Of a DNA stretch of 64,000 bases, positions 1 to 10,791 are shown piece by piece (within the stretch, counting starts at the first letter, position 1; each line of letters opens with the position of its first letter). A program made the translations under genes and the position numbers. This DNA comes from Rathayibacter oskolensis (GTDB taxonomy: Bacteria; Actinomycetota; Actinomycetes; Actinomycetales; Microbacteriaceae). The notes beneath the pieces are model-generated. The model did not search any database. It had not been told where the DNA came from and saw only the letters and a program-made list of their open reading frames with translations. Location: NCBI RefSeq assembly GCF_900177245.1, contig NZ_FXBM01000002.1:682001-746000 (forward strand), given 5' to 3'.

Positions 1-183
1 CTCCCGGGCGAGGTCGGTGCGGGCCCGGGTCGCGGGCCCCAGGACCAGCACCGCGTCGACGTGCGCCGGCACCTCGTCGACGGCGGGGAACACGTAGACG
101 GGCAGACCGGCACCCACCACGACGACGAGGGCGACCACGGCTCCGACCAAGAGGCGGTGCACCCAACGCAGCACTCCGCGCAC
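1..183 (-). CDS. YdcF/SanA-like (DUF218) membrane protein, cut by window edge
   Basis: Only the first 61 codons are present; the gene runs off the left edge. I start it at a GTG at 181-183, because an in-frame TGA lies 11 codons upstream and an AGGG sits just ahead. Residues 8-25 form a hydrophobic N-terminal anchor after Arg/His residues. The segment VDAVLVLGP (residues 42-50) is the typical opening strand of the DUF218 fold. Family members (YdcF, SanA) are membrane-tethered proteins linked to envelope integrity, with no settled substrate. The assignment rests on this short N-terminus. Confidence 0.6.
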   Translation of the reverse strand, partial: MRGVLRWVHRLLVGAVVALVVVVGAGLPVYVFPAVDEVPAHVDAVLVLGPATRARTDLARE

Positions 184-297
184 CAGCCCTCCGATCTCCG
201 GCGGTCACGGTACCGCAGTCGTGTGACAGCGACGTGTCGGCGAGCGTTGCCGATCGGGGAGCGCGCATCGAGATCCGCCTCCCGCAGTGACGCGTGA

Positions 298-1128
298 TCA
301 GCCGAGGAGCGTCCGCGCCCCCGCCACCACGTCGGCGCCGCTCCGGCCGAGGAGCCATGCGAGCCGCACGGCGACCGAGCGGTGCGGCTTCAGCAGTCGC
401 CGCGCCGCCGTGCACGGCAGCGCGAGCACCTCGGCGATCCCCGCGTCGATGCCCTCGAGCCCGCCGTCGTCTCGGCCGTGCACCAGCTCGCGCCCCTCGT
501 GCGCGAGCGGCGCGGGCAGAGTGCCCTCCCCGAGCGGGAGGCGCAGTGTCGCGAGGAGGGCGGCCGCCGCGATCCTCCCCGGGAGGGGCCGGCCGAGCCG
601 GTCTTCGGCGAGCTCGCCGAAGAAGTCCGCGTGCCGCTCCAGGATCGCGATCGCCGCCTCCGCGAGGCGCTCCATCTCGGGGTGCAGCGACAGTCGGGCG
701 AGGCGCCGGTAGGCCTGCATCGAGACCCGGGCGTCGACCTCGAGGGCGAGCGCCAGCGGCCCGGCCAGCAGCGCCGCCGTCCGGTCGCGGACGAGGTGCC
801 GCACCGCCGCCGGCTCCGGCGGCCGGGTATCCACTCCGCGGATCTGCGGAGAGGCGGCCAGCACGTCGCCGAGCGCATCGGCGATCCGGTGCCGCTCCGC
901 CGCCCAGGCCGGCGCGAAGATCCGCACCCGGGGGTCGGCGTGGGTGCGCGCGACCGGCAGCACGCGGGCGATGACGGCGTGCTCGACGGCGCGCAGGTAG
1001 GCGGTGGCGACGATCGCCTCCCGGTCGAGAGGCACCTCCTCGAACTCGCGGATCGAGAACCGCGATCGGAGGGTGCCGTGCGCGCTGCGGCTGTAGCTCT
1101 CGACGTCGAACGGTTCCGCGATGCCCAT
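298..1128 (-). CDS. Hypothetical all-helical protein, possibly ferritin-like
   Basis: A 276-residue protein I do not recognise. It has no signal peptide or membrane helix and looks almost entirely helical. Two segments recall ferritin-like di-iron proteins: LRAVEHAVIARVL followed about 30 residues later by WAAERHRIADAL, and in the middle EMERLAEAAIAILERHADFF. An E...ExxH pattern repeated twice is what acyl-ACP desaturase and ferritin-like folds use to bind iron, but the spacing here is not canonical, so this is inference. The ATG at 1128 is preceded by GAAGGG and, further up, TACGGT. It diverges from the EamA gene. Confidence 0.55.
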   Translation of the reverse strand: MGIAEPFDVESYSRSAHGTLRSRFSIREFEEVPLDREAIVATAYLRAVEHAVIARVLPVARTHADPRVRIFAPAWAAERHRIADALGDVLAASPQIRGVDTRPPEPAAVRHLVRDRTAALLAGPLALALEVDARVSMQAYRRLARLSLHPEMERLAEAAIAILERHADFFGELAEDRLGRPLPGRIAAAALLATLRLPLGEGTLPAPLAHEGRELVHGRDDGGLEGIDAGIAEVLALPCTAARRLLKPHRSVAVRLAWLLGRSGADVVAGARTLLG

Positions 1129-1265
1129 GCTGCCCGCCCTTCGCCTCGACCGTACCGCTCATCCTGCGCTCCGGGGCCCTCGGGGGGAAGTCTTGCCTGA
1201 TCGAGCCGGCCGACGGCGCTGCCAGACTGGGTCGGCAGCGCCCCCCGGCGCGGGAGAGGGGCGGC

Positions 1266-2189
1266 ATGACGGCGCGGGGATCGGCGATCGGTGCGGTGGT
1301 GGTCGCCGCCGTCTGCTTCGGGACCACCGGGACCGCCCAGTCCCTCGGTGCCGCCGGTCTCGATCCGCTGCTGCTGGGCGCGGCCCGCATCGTCCTCGGC
1401 GGCGCCCTCCTCGCCGCCCTGCTCGGCGTCGAGGCCGTCCGCGCTCCGCGTTCGGCTCCCCGGCGTCCCGGCGCGGCGGCCGTCCTGCTCGTGCTGGTCG
1501 GCGCGGTCGGCGTGGTCGCCTACCAGCCCGCCTTCTTCACGGGCACGGCCGAGAACGGGGTCGCGGTGGGCACGATCGTCGCTCTCGGCTCGGCTCCGGC
1601 CTTCACCGGGCTGCTCGAGTGGCTGGTGCTGCGGAGCGTCCCCGGCGCCCGCTGGTTCGCCTCCACCGCCCTGGCCGCTGTCGGCGTCGTGCTGCTCGCC
1701 GGCCTCCTCACGGGCGGTGCGGCAGGAGGCGTCTCCCTTCCGGGTCTCGCCGCCTCGGCCGCAGCGGGCGCCTCCTACGCCGTCTACGCGGTCTGCGGGA
1801 AGCTGCTGCTCGAGCGGGGGTCGACGCCGGCCGCCGCGATGGGGTGGCAGTTCGGAGTCGCGGCGCTCCTCGCGCTGCCGATCGTCCTGGTGAGCGGTCC
1901 GCAGCAGCTCGCCGGCGCAGTGCCGGCCGTCCTCTGGCTCGGCGCCGTCACCGTCGCTGTCGCCTACACCTTCTTCGCGCGGGGCCTCCGCGTTCTGCCC
2001 GCCGCCACCGTCTCGACCCTGACGCTCGTCGAACCGGCGACCGCGACCCTCCTGGGCGTGGCCGTGCTGGGTGAGCGGCTGACGACGGAGGCGCTCGCCG
2101 GCGTCGCCGTCCTCGTCGCGGCCGTGCTCCTGCTCGCGCTCCCTGCGAGGCGCACCGATCCGGAGGCGGAGTCGAGCCTCGCGGAGTAG
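1266..2189 (+). CDS. EamA/DMT-family transporter
   Basis: A 307-residue integral membrane protein with about ten hydrophobic helices arranged as two EamA repeats. The opening (GAVVVAAVCFGTTGTAQSLG) is typical of drug/metabolite transporter (DMT) permeases. Family members export metabolites, often amino acids or amphipathic compounds, from the cytoplasm; the substrate cannot be told from sequence. A GAGAGGGG ribosome site precedes the ATG. The TGCCAGACT box about 45 nt upstream resembles the one ahead of the membrane-protein gene at 48510. It stands alone, divergent from the ferritin-like gene. Confidence 0.88.
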   Translation: MTARGSAIGAVVVAAVCFGTTGTAQSLGAAGLDPLLLGAARIVLGGALLAALLGVEAVRAPRSAPRRPGAAAVLLVLVGAVGVVAYQPAFFTGTAENGVAVGTIVALGSAPAFTGLLEWLVLRSVPGARWFASTALAAVGVVLLAGLLTGGAAGGVSLPGLAASAAAGASYAVYAVCGKLLLERGSTPAAAMGWQFGVAALLALPIVLVSGPQQLAGAVPAVLWLGAVTVAVAYTFFARGLRVLPAATVSTLTLVEPATATLLGVAVLGERLTTEALAGVAVLVAAVLLLALPARRTDPEAESSLAE

Positions 2190-2247
2190 CGTCGCTCGTG
2201 CCGCGGCGCCCTGGCGCCTCACCGATCGACGACGAGGGGCGGAGCGC

Positions 2248-3480
2248 ATGACCAACCCCTGGCTGGCTCGACCCGGCAGCGCGCGGCGGCGCCCCCTCGT
2301 CGAGGCGTCCTGGGAGCGTGCCCGCAGCCACCGCCTCGACCCCGAACGCCTCACCGCGCCGCTCACCTTCTCGAGCAGCGAGCTCCGGGAGTACCGGATG
2401 GGGCACCCGCTCGCCTCGGTCCTCCCCGTCATCCGGCGCCTCCTCGTGCGCGACGCCGACGAGGACAGCGGCGTGCTGGTCGCGGTCGGGGACGCGCTCG
2501 GCCGTCTGCTCTGGGTCGACGGCGATCAGCGGCTGAAGGGGCTCGCCGAGGGGATGTCGTTCGTCGAGGGCGCGGCGTGGGCCGAGCCCGACGTGGGCAC
2601 CTCCGCCCCGGGCACCGCGCTCGTCCTCGATCACGGCGTGCAGATCCACGGCGCCGAGCACTTCGCCACCCTGGTGCACCCGTGGAGCTGCACGGCGGTT
2701 CCCGTGCACGATCCCGAGACGCACGAGATCCTCGGCGTGATCGACATCACCGGAGGCGCCGACGTGGTCGCCCCGCAGACCCTCCCTCTGATGGAGGCGA
2801 CCGCCGCGGCCGTCGAGAGCGAGCTTCTCGTCCAGCGGCTGCGCTGCCCGCAGCGCAGCCGAGCGGCGCAGAGGCAGCCGGCGGCCAGGGCGCCGAGCCT
2901 GCGCGTCCTCGGCCGCGAGACCGGTCTGGTGACCGCCGGCGCAGTCGCGCTCGAGCTGAGCGCCCGGCACGCCGAGATCCTCACCCTGCTCGCCTGGCAT
3001 CGCCAGGGTCTGTCGGCCGAGCAGCTGGCACTCCTGGTGCACGGTCGCGAGGACGCCGTCGTCACGGTGCGCGCCGAGATGGTGCGGCTGCGCAAGGCTC
3101 TCGAGGTCTCGGTGCCGCGCCTCGTCCCGCTCTCGCGGCCCTACCGTCTCGGGAGCCCGGTCGACCTCGACGCTCGGCAGGTCCTCGGGCTCCTGGATCG
3201 CGGCTCGCACCGGCTCGCGCTCGACGCCTACGTCGGCGCGCCGCTGCCCGGCTCCGAGGCTCCGGGCATCCGCGCGATCGCGGATGAGCTGCGTGCACGG
3301 GTGCGCGAGAGCGTCGTGACCAGTGCGGCCGCCGAGACGCTGCTGGCCTACGCGAACGGTCCCGACGGCTCCGACGACGCCGAGGTGTGGGCCGAGCTGC
3401 TGCGGATCCTCCCGCGACGCTCGCCGCGCCGGGCCGGGATCGTCGCGCACCTCGAGGCGCTCGGAACCGCGCCGAGCTGA
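2248..3480 (+). CDS. GAF-domain transcriptional regulator (AcoR-like, no sigma-54 domain)
   Basis: A 410-residue regulator beside the aldehyde dehydrogenase it probably controls. Residues about 65-195 form a GAF-type sensor (LLWVDGDQRLKGLAEG, WAEPDVGTSAPGTAL, ILGVIDITGGAD), the arrangement found in the N-terminus of AcoR-type activators. There is no AAA+ ATPase or GAFTGA segment. The C-terminal part (about 225-290, LELSARHAEILTLLAWHRQG) looks like a winged-helix unit. It ends 99 nt before the dehydrogenase. The gap holds CGACG-tag-CGTCG (3514-3526) and two GCAACC direct repeats, which are possible binding sites. Regulation of ALDH by this protein is inferred from adjacency. Confidence 0.82.
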   Translation: MTNPWLARPGSARRRPLVEASWERARSHRLDPERLTAPLTFSSSELREYRMGHPLASVLPVIRRLLVRDADEDSGVLVAVGDALGRLLWVDGDQRLKGLAEGMSFVEGAAWAEPDVGTSAPGTALVLDHGVQIHGAEHFATLVHPWSCTAVPVHDPETHEILGVIDITGGADVVAPQTLPLMEATAAAVESELLVQRLRCPQRSRAAQRQPAARAPSLRVLGRETGLVTAGAVALELSARHAEILTLLAWHRQGLSAEQLALLVHGREDAVVTVRAEMVRLRKALEVSVPRLVPLSRPYRLGSPVDLDARQVLGLLDRGSHRLALDAYVGAPLPGSEAPGIRAIADELRARVRESVVTSAAAETLLAYANGPDGSDDAEVWAELLRILPRRSPRRAGIVAHLEALGTAPS

Positions 3481-3579
3481 CCGCGACCCGGTGCAACCTG
3501 CCGCAACCCCCCGCGACGTAGCGTCGACTCGGGCGCGCGATCCCCGCGTCCGCCGACAACGATGTCGATGGAGGTCCCC

Positions 3580-5154
<1,575 letters not shown>

Positions 5155-5249
5155 GTTGGTCTGCACGTGCTCCTCGTTCCTCGTCACACGTGGCGCAGTC
5201 GGCTCACCGAGGTGGTTGCGGTGGGAGGAGCGGGGAGCGTCGGGCCTAC

Positions 5250-5275
5250 GGGGATCCGCTGAGACGCGGATCCCC
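5250..5275 (+). terminator. Perfect 10-bp hairpin between ALDH and DUF779 genes
   Basis: GGGGATCCGC and its exact reverse complement GCGGATCCCC enclose a 6-nt loop (TGAGAC). No T-run follows. It may end or weaken the dehydrogenase transcript before the DUF779 gene 135 nt downstream, or stabilise the 3' end. The 255-nt gap around it has no gene. Confidence 0.45.
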
Positions 5276-5322
5276 GGTTCGGCCCTCGTTCCTGTGCGGC
5301 GCCTGCGGCGGCCGACCGCTCC

Positions 5323-5357
5323 GATCGAGTGGGCCGCGGAGCGGGCCTATCGAGATC
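5323..5357. repeat. Dispersed palindromic intergenic element, copy 1
   Basis: Begins GATCGAGTGGGCC, has the core GCGGAGCGGGCC and ends TATCGAGATC. It matches the element at 52163-52201 in the same orientation and those at 14993 and 25747 in the opposite one. The core can fold into a GC-rich stem with one mismatch. It lies 53 nt ahead of the DUF779 start. Confidence 0.6.
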
Positions 5358-5409
5358 ACGTCCGCCATCAGTCGGGGGCTCCGCGCCCCCACCGAGAGGA
5401 GATACGCAC

Positions 5410-5808
5410 ATGACGTCCACCAGGGTCGACGTGACCGAGGAGGCGGCAGAGATGCTGCGCCGCATGACGGCGCTGCACGGGCCGCTGATGTTCCACCAGT
5501 CGGGTGGCTGCTGCGACGGCAGCTCGCCGATGTGCTTCCCCGTCGGCATGTTCCGCACCGGGGCGTCCGACGTGCTGCTCGAGCGCCTGCAGGTCGAGAG
5601 GCTCGACCCGATCGACTTCTTAATGTCTCGGTCGCAGTTCGAGTACTGGAAGCACACCCACCTCACGGTCGACCTCGTCGACGGCCGGGGCAGCGGCTTC
5701 AGCGTCGAGGCACCGGAGGGCAAGCGGTTCATGATCCGCAGCCGACTCCTCACCGATGAGGAGCTGGTCGAGTTCGGCCTGCTGCCCGCCGCCGCCGTGC
5801 AGCTCTGA
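5410..5808 (+). CDS. DUF779 family protein
   Basis: A 132-residue soluble protein of the DUF779 family, typically encoded next to acetaldehyde dehydrogenases; its biochemical role is unknown. The family mark FHQSGGCCDGSSPMC (residues about 30-45) is present. Its cysteine cluster could suggest metal or thiol chemistry, though that is not demonstrated. The ATG follows GAGAGGAGATACGCAC, a good ribosome site. A longer in-frame ATG at 5329 would read through the palindromic element and is unlikely. It is convergent with the PBP gene, 21 nt away. Confidence 0.88.
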   Translation: MTSTRVDVTEEAAEMLRRMTALHGPLMFHQSGGCCDGSSPMCFPVGMFRTGASDVLLERLQVERLDPIDFLMSRSQFEYWKHTHLTVDLVDGRGSGFSVEAPEGKRFMIRSRLLTDEELVEFGLLPAAAVQL

Positions 5809-5829
5809 GGCCGGGGAGGCGCGCCCCGC

Positions 5830-8235
5830 TCAGACGCTCGGCTGGGGCGGACTCGTCGCCGCGCTGCCGGTGCTGATCTGCACGCCCACCTCCGAGCCGC
5901 GCACGACCGAGGTGCCGGCCGCGGGGTCGGTCCCGGCGACCTGACCGGTGGGTACCGCCGAGTCGACCTGCGTCGACGCGCCGACCATGAGGCCGGCGGC
6001 CCTCAGCGCGCTCGTCGCAGCATCGACGCTCCGGCCCGTCACATCGGGAACCGTGACCATCGGGGCGGTCACGAACGACGCATCGGGCGGCGTGAAGGCC
6101 GCGCCGCCGTACTCCCGGTCGAACGCCGCCATCACCGGGTTCCAGATCCGGTGGCGGGCGAGGATCGCCGAGCCGCTCTCGAAGTCGATGGAGTCGAGCG
6201 CCATCCGCCTCCCCGAGTCGTCGAGCGCCGAGATGCTGCCCACCCAGACCGCGAGAGCCACCTCCGAGGAGGCGCCGAGCGTCCAGCCGTCGGCCGCGGC
6301 GTCCGTGGTCCCGGTCTTCGTGATGTGCTCGGTCCCGTCGCCGGGGCTCGCCGCGGCTCCGGTGCCCTGCGCCGTCACCTGGAGCAGGGCGTACTGGGTC
6401 GCCCGAGCGACCGCCGGCGTCATCGACCGCGTGCAGTCCGACTCCGGCGCCGGGATCGCCTCGCCGGTCGGCCCCACGATGGAGTCGATCGCGACGGCCG
6501 AGCAGGTGGTGCCGTCGTTCGCGATGCCCGCGTACGCGACCGCCATCGTGAGCGGTGCGATCTCGTTCGTGCCCAGCACGGTCGCGGGGGTCTGCAGGAG
6601 CGTCGTCGCGTCGGCCCGGTGCACGCCGAACGCCTCGGCCGTCTCGCGGATGGCGCACAGGTCGAGCAGGTGCGCCATGCCGATGAAGCCGGTGTTGATC
6701 GACTCGATCGTCGACTCGAGCGCGTTCAGGGAGTCGGGGAAGATCTGGCCGCCGTTGTTCTGCGGATTGAACGCGGCGTAGTTCTGCGTGCCGTTGCAGC
6801 TGTCGGTGAACCCCGTCCAGTTCTTGTTCTTCGCGTCGAACTGCTCGAGCAGCGAGTGGCCGTCCTGCAGCCACTCGATCAGCGTGAAGACCTTGTACGT
6901 CGAGCCGGTCTGGAACCCGTTGCCACCGCCGTACGCGGCGTCGACGTTCAGGTTGATCGCGGAGTACTCGCCGCCGTCGGCGGAGGCGATCTGGTCGGGA
7001 TCCTGGCTGTAGCGCTTGTTCTGCACCATCGTGAGGATCCGCCCCGTGCCGGTCTCGACTCCCACGGCCGCGGCTCCGACGTCGAAGCGCGGGTCGGACG
7101 CGGGCACCTGCTCCGACATCACCTCGGCCGAGCGCTCCTGCATCGAGAGGTCGATGGTCGTGTAGACCTTGAGCCCGCCGCGCTTCATCGTCGCGTACCG
7201 CTCGTCGTCCGTCTCGCCGAGGGCGGGGTCGTTGCGCAGCACGTGCGAGACGTAGTCGCAGAAGTAGGCCGCATCGCCGGCCGTCTGGCATCCCGTCGAC
7301 GGCTGGGTGATGTCGGGCGCGATCGGCTCGGCGACCGCGGCGTCGCGCGTCGCGGCGTCGATCTTGCCGTACTCGAGCATGCGGTCGAGGATGTAGTCGC
7401 GCCGGGCGGTGGTCAGGGCGTAGCCGTTCGCCTCGCCGTTGTCGGGGTCGTCCGGCCGGTCGAAGCGGAACTTCTCGGGATTGTTCACGATGGCCAGCAG
7501 CGCGGCCGACTGCGCGACCGAGAGATCGGCGGCCGAGATCCCGTAGTAGTACTCGGCGGCGGCCTCGATGCCGTAGACGGTGCCGCCGAAGAGGGCGATG
7601 TTGAGGTAGCCGAGCAGGATGTCGTCCTTCGAGTACTCCTTCTCGACGCCGATCGCGAGGCGCATCTCTTTGAGCTTGCGCTCGGGAGTGGTCGCCGTCG
7701 CCTCGGCGTAGGCGGCGTCGCGCTCGGCCTCGTCGGTGATCGACTCGGCCTTCTGCACGAGCACGTTCTTGACGTACTGCTGGGTGATCGACGAGCCGCC
7801 CTGCGTGTCGCTGTTCAGGATGTAGGTGCTCGCGATGGCGCGGAGCGTGCCCTGGATGTCGATGCCGCCGTGGTCGTAGAAGCGCGGATCCTCGCTCGCG
7901 ACGAGCGCGTCCTTCACCGGGTCGGCGATCTGGTCGGCCGAGACCTCGATGCGGTTCTGGTCGTAGAAGGAGGCGAGCAGCGTCGGGTCGTCGGGGTCGC
8001 CCGCGTAGACGTCGGTCTTCTGCATGAGCTCGCCGACCTCGAGGTAGCTGGGCAGCGACTGGAACGCCGAGATCGTGCCCGTCGTCGCGGCCCCCGTGAG
8101 CGCGACCGCCGGAGCGACCGCGACGGTCGCCAGCAGCCCGGCGAGGACGCTGATGATCACGAATCCGAACAGCGCGCCGAGAGCTCCGTGGACGGTTCGA
8201 CGGGGCTGGAAGACGGGGACGTTCGGTCGCTTCAG
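5830..8235 (-). CDS. Class A penicillin-binding protein with PASTA domain (copy 1)
   Basis: Bifunctional peptidoglycan synthase outside the membrane. A GT51 glycosyltransferase (SEDPRFYDHGG around residue 114; GGSSITQQYVKN) is followed by a penicillin-binding transpeptidase (Ser445 and Lys448 in TGSTYK; SINTGF; ITKTGTTD) and a C-terminal PASTA domain (VTVPDVTGRSVDAATSALR). I start it at a CTG at 8233-8235: GAGAGGA lies 6 nt upstream, and the start adds a basic stretch (KRPNVPVFQPRR) ahead of the membrane helix. The next start, GTG at 8160, has no ribosome site and cuts into the helix. With CTG the protein has 801 residues. It is a close paralogue of the next gene. Confidence 0.9.
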   Translation of the reverse strand: MKRPNVPVFQPRRTVHGALGALFGFVIISVLAGLLATVAVAPAVALTGAATTGTISAFQSLPSYLEVGELMQKTDVYAGDPDDPTLLASFYDQNRIEVSADQIADPVKDALVASEDPRFYDHGGIDIQGTLRAIASTYILNSDTQGGSSITQQYVKNVLVQKAESITDEAERDAAYAEATATTPERKLKEMRLAIGVEKEYSKDDILLGYLNIALFGGTVYGIEAAAEYYYGISAADLSVAQSAALLAIVNNPEKFRFDRPDDPDNGEANGYALTTARRDYILDRMLEYGKIDAATRDAAVAEPIAPDITQPSTGCQTAGDAAYFCDYVSHVLRNDPALGETDDERYATMKRGGLKVYTTIDLSMQERSAEVMSEQVPASDPRFDVGAAAVGVETGTGRILTMVQNKRYSQDPDQIASADGGEYSAINLNVDAAYGGGNGFQTGSTYKVFTLIEWLQDGHSLLEQFDAKNKNWTGFTDSCNGTQNYAAFNPQNNGGQIFPDSLNALESTIESINTGFIGMAHLLDLCAIRETAEAFGVHRADATTLLQTPATVLGTNEIAPLTMAVAYAGIANDGTTCSAVAIDSIVGPTGEAIPAPESDCTRSMTPAVARATQYALLQVTAQGTGAAASPGDGTEHITKTGTTDAAADGWTLGASSEVALAVWVGSISALDDSGRRMALDSIDFESGSAILARHRIWNPVMAAFDREYGGAAFTPPDASFVTAPMVTVPDVTGRSVDAATSALRAAGLMVGASTQVDSAVPTGQVAGTDPAAGTSVVRGSEVGVQISTGSAATSPPQPSV

Positions 8236-8337
8236 GATGTATCCTCTCGCTGCATCAGCACCCTAGGCGAGGCCCCCGACATCCTCGCCCAGGCGCGCCA
8301 GGACCGTCGGCGAGCGCTCAGGACGGCGCGCGGAGCG

Positions 8338-10791
8338 CTACTGGTCGAGCAGATCGCCGTTGAGATCCGAGATGTCGCTCGTGTTCAGCGGCGCCTCCCC
8401 GGTGCTCACCTGGAGGGGGATCACCGTCCCGCGGAGCACCTCCTCGTCGGCGCTCGGCGTCGTCGACACGACCGAGCCGGCGGGGACCGCCGTGGACGCG
8501 ACCCGCTCGTTCAGGCCGACGCTGAAGCCCGCGGCGGTCAGCGTCGCGGTCGCGGCCTCGACGGTCTGACCCGAGACGTCGGGGACCGTCGTCACCGTGG
8601 CGCTGCGCGACGAGGAGGCGAGCATCGAGGCGGGCGGGTCGATGAAGTCGTCGCCGCCGTACTTGGCGTCGATCGCGGCCATGATCGGTCGGAAGATCAC
8701 GTGGCGGGCGTCGGAGGCGCGGACGGTGCCCTCGTCTCCGGTGATGCGCAGCTGACGGAGGCTGACCTTCGTACCGGTGCCGTCGAGGCTGTTGATGCTG
8801 CCGACCCAGACCGCGAGCGACACCGCACGGCTCGCACCCGCCGTCCAGACATCGGCCGCGTCGTCGGTGGTACCGGTCTTGCCGATGTGCTCGATGCCGT
8901 CGTCGGGATCGGACTGCCGGCCGGTGCCCGCGGTCATGACGCGCTGCATCGCGTACTGCATCCCGTGGGCGACGTCGGCCGACACCGAGGAGGAGCAGTT
9001 CGCCGAGGGCACGGCGACCGCGGCGCCCGAGGAGTCGGTGATGCGGTCGATGACGACCGCGGAGCAGGTCGTCCCGTCGTTGGCGATGCCGGCGTAGGCG
9101 ACCGCCATCGTCAGCGGGGCGATCTCGTTCGTCCCCAGCACGAACGCGGGGCCGTTCCGCGGCTCGGTGCCGTCGGCGCGGTGGACGCCGAACGACTCGG
9201 CGGTGGTGCGGATGTCGCAGAGGTCGAGCTCGTGGGCCATGCCCATGAAGCCCGTGTTGATCGAGTTCGTCGTCGCGGCCAGCGCCGTCATCGACTCGCT
9301 GTTCTCGGAGGCGACGTCGTTGCGCGGGGCGAAGCGCGACCCGGCGTAGTAGCCGTCGTTCGAGACGTTGCACTTCTGCGAGTACGAGGGGAAGCCGGAG
9401 GTCGGGGAGGCGAAGGACTCGTTGACCGTGTGCCCGGTGCGCAGCCACTCCGCGAGGGTGAACACCTTGAAGGTCGACCCGGTCTGCACGCCGGAGCCGC
9501 CGCCCATGCTCGCATCGACGTTGAGGTTGATCGCCGAGTAGTCGGGGCTGGTCGCGATCACCTCGGGGTCCTGGCTGTAGCGGGTGTTCTGCACCATCGA
9601 CAGCACCCTGCCCGTTCCGGCCTGCACGGAGGCGGCGGTCGCCCCGACGTCGAAGCGCGTGTCCGTCGCCGGCACGTAGGCGCTCAGGGCCTCCTGCGAG
9701 GTGCTCTGGAGGTCGAGGTCGAGGGTGGTGACGACGTCGAACCCGCCCTGCCGGATCCTCTGGTAGCGCTCGTCGTCCGTCGCTCCGAAGACCTCGTCGT
9801 TGCGCAGCACGTTGAGCACGTAGTCGCAGAAGTAGGCGGCGTTGCCGGCCGTGGCGCAGCCGGTGGAGGGCTGGGTGATGTTCGGGGTGATCGGCTCGGC
9901 GACGGCGGCGTCGTGCTGCTCCTGCGTGATCTTCGCGTACTTCAGCTCCTCGCCGAGGATGTAGTCGCGCCGCTCCTTGGTCTCGGCGTAGCCGTTCGCG
10001 GCGCCGTTCACCTCGTCGCCCGGGTTGTCGAACCGGAACTTCTCGGGGTTGTTGACGATCGCGATCAGCGCGGCCGCCTGCGAGGTCGAGAGGGCGCTCG
10101 CCGGGATGCCGTAGTAGTAGTTCGCGGCGGCCTCGATGCCGTAGACCGTGCCGCCGAAGAGGGCGATGTTGAGGTAGCCGAGCAGGATGTCGTCCTTCGA
10201 CGACTCCTTCTCGAGGCCGATCGCGAGCCGCATCTCCTTGAGCTTGCGCTCGGGAGTCGGGTCGGTCGCCTCCTTGTAGGCCTCGTCGCGCTCGGCCTCG
10301 TCGGTGATCGACTCGGCCTTCTGCACGAGCACGTTCTTGACGTACTGCTGGGTGATCGACGAGCCGCCCTGGAGGTCGTCGCCCGAGAGGGTCACGGCGA
10401 GCGCGCGGAGGGTGCCCTGGAGGTCGATGCCGCCGTGCTCGTAGAAGCGCGGGTCCTCGCCGGCGACCGCCGCATCCTTCGCGGTCTGGGCGATGTCGTC
10501 CCAGCCGACCTCGACGCGGTTCTGGTCGTAGACCGACGCGAGCAGGGTGGTGCCGTCGCCCGCGTAGATGTTGGTGCGCTGCATCAGCTGGCCGACGTCG
10601 AGGTAGCCGGGCAGGTTCTGGAACATGCCGATCGTGTTGCTCGTCGCCAGCCCCGTGAGGGCGAGGGCCGGAGTCACGCCGACCGTGATCAGCACCCCCG
10701 CGACGACGCTCATCCCGATGAATCCCACGATCGCCCGCAGCGACATCCCGAGCGGCCGGGCGGAGCGGCGGGATGCGGTGGGGAGAGCCAT
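8338..10791 (-). CDS. Class A penicillin-binding protein with PASTA domain (copy 2)
   Basis: An 817-residue bifunctional peptidoglycan synthase. N-terminal basic stretch and one membrane helix (about residues 16-45), GT51 glycosyltransferase (GEDPRFYEHGG, GGSSITQQYVKN), transpeptidase (Ser439 in TGSTFK; SINTGF; IGKTGTTD) and a PASTA domain (VTTVPDVSGQTVEAATATL). The ATG at 10791 follows AAAGGA with 9 nt spacing; an ATG at 11166 would extend through the region opposite the cysK leader and is improbable. It lies upstream of copy 1 on the same strand with a 102-nt gap, so both may be co-transcribed. Long blocks such as QQYVKNVLVQKAESITDEAE are identical in both. Confidence 0.93.
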   Translation of the reverse strand: MALPTASRRSARPLGMSLRAIVGFIGMSVVAGVLITVGVTPALALTGLATSNTIGMFQNLPGYLDVGQLMQRTNIYAGDGTTLLASVYDQNRVEVGWDDIAQTAKDAAVAGEDPRFYEHGGIDLQGTLRALAVTLSGDDLQGGSSITQQYVKNVLVQKAESITDEAERDEAYKEATDPTPERKLKEMRLAIGLEKESSKDDILLGYLNIALFGGTVYGIEAAANYYYGIPASALSTSQAAALIAIVNNPEKFRFDNPGDEVNGAANGYAETKERRDYILGEELKYAKITQEQHDAAVAEPITPNITQPSTGCATAGNAAYFCDYVLNVLRNDEVFGATDDERYQRIRQGGFDVVTTLDLDLQSTSQEALSAYVPATDTRFDVGATAASVQAGTGRVLSMVQNTRYSQDPEVIATSPDYSAINLNVDASMGGGSGVQTGSTFKVFTLAEWLRTGHTVNESFASPTSGFPSYSQKCNVSNDGYYAGSRFAPRNDVASENSESMTALAATTNSINTGFMGMAHELDLCDIRTTAESFGVHRADGTEPRNGPAFVLGTNEIAPLTMAVAYAGIANDGTTCSAVVIDRITDSSGAAVAVPSANCSSSVSADVAHGMQYAMQRVMTAGTGRQSDPDDGIEHIGKTGTTDDAADVWTAGASRAVSLAVWVGSINSLDGTGTKVSLRQLRITGDEGTVRASDARHVIFRPIMAAIDAKYGGDDFIDPPASMLASSSRSATVTTVPDVSGQTVEAATATLTAAGFSVGLNERVASTAVPAGSVVSTTPSADEEVLRGTVIPLQVSTGEAPLNTSDISDLNGDLLDQ

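Noticed and set aside
2248-3480. AcoR-type sigma-54 activator
   Set aside because: No Walker motifs, GAFTGA or Fis-type helix-turn-helix; only the GAF-containing N-terminus is shared.
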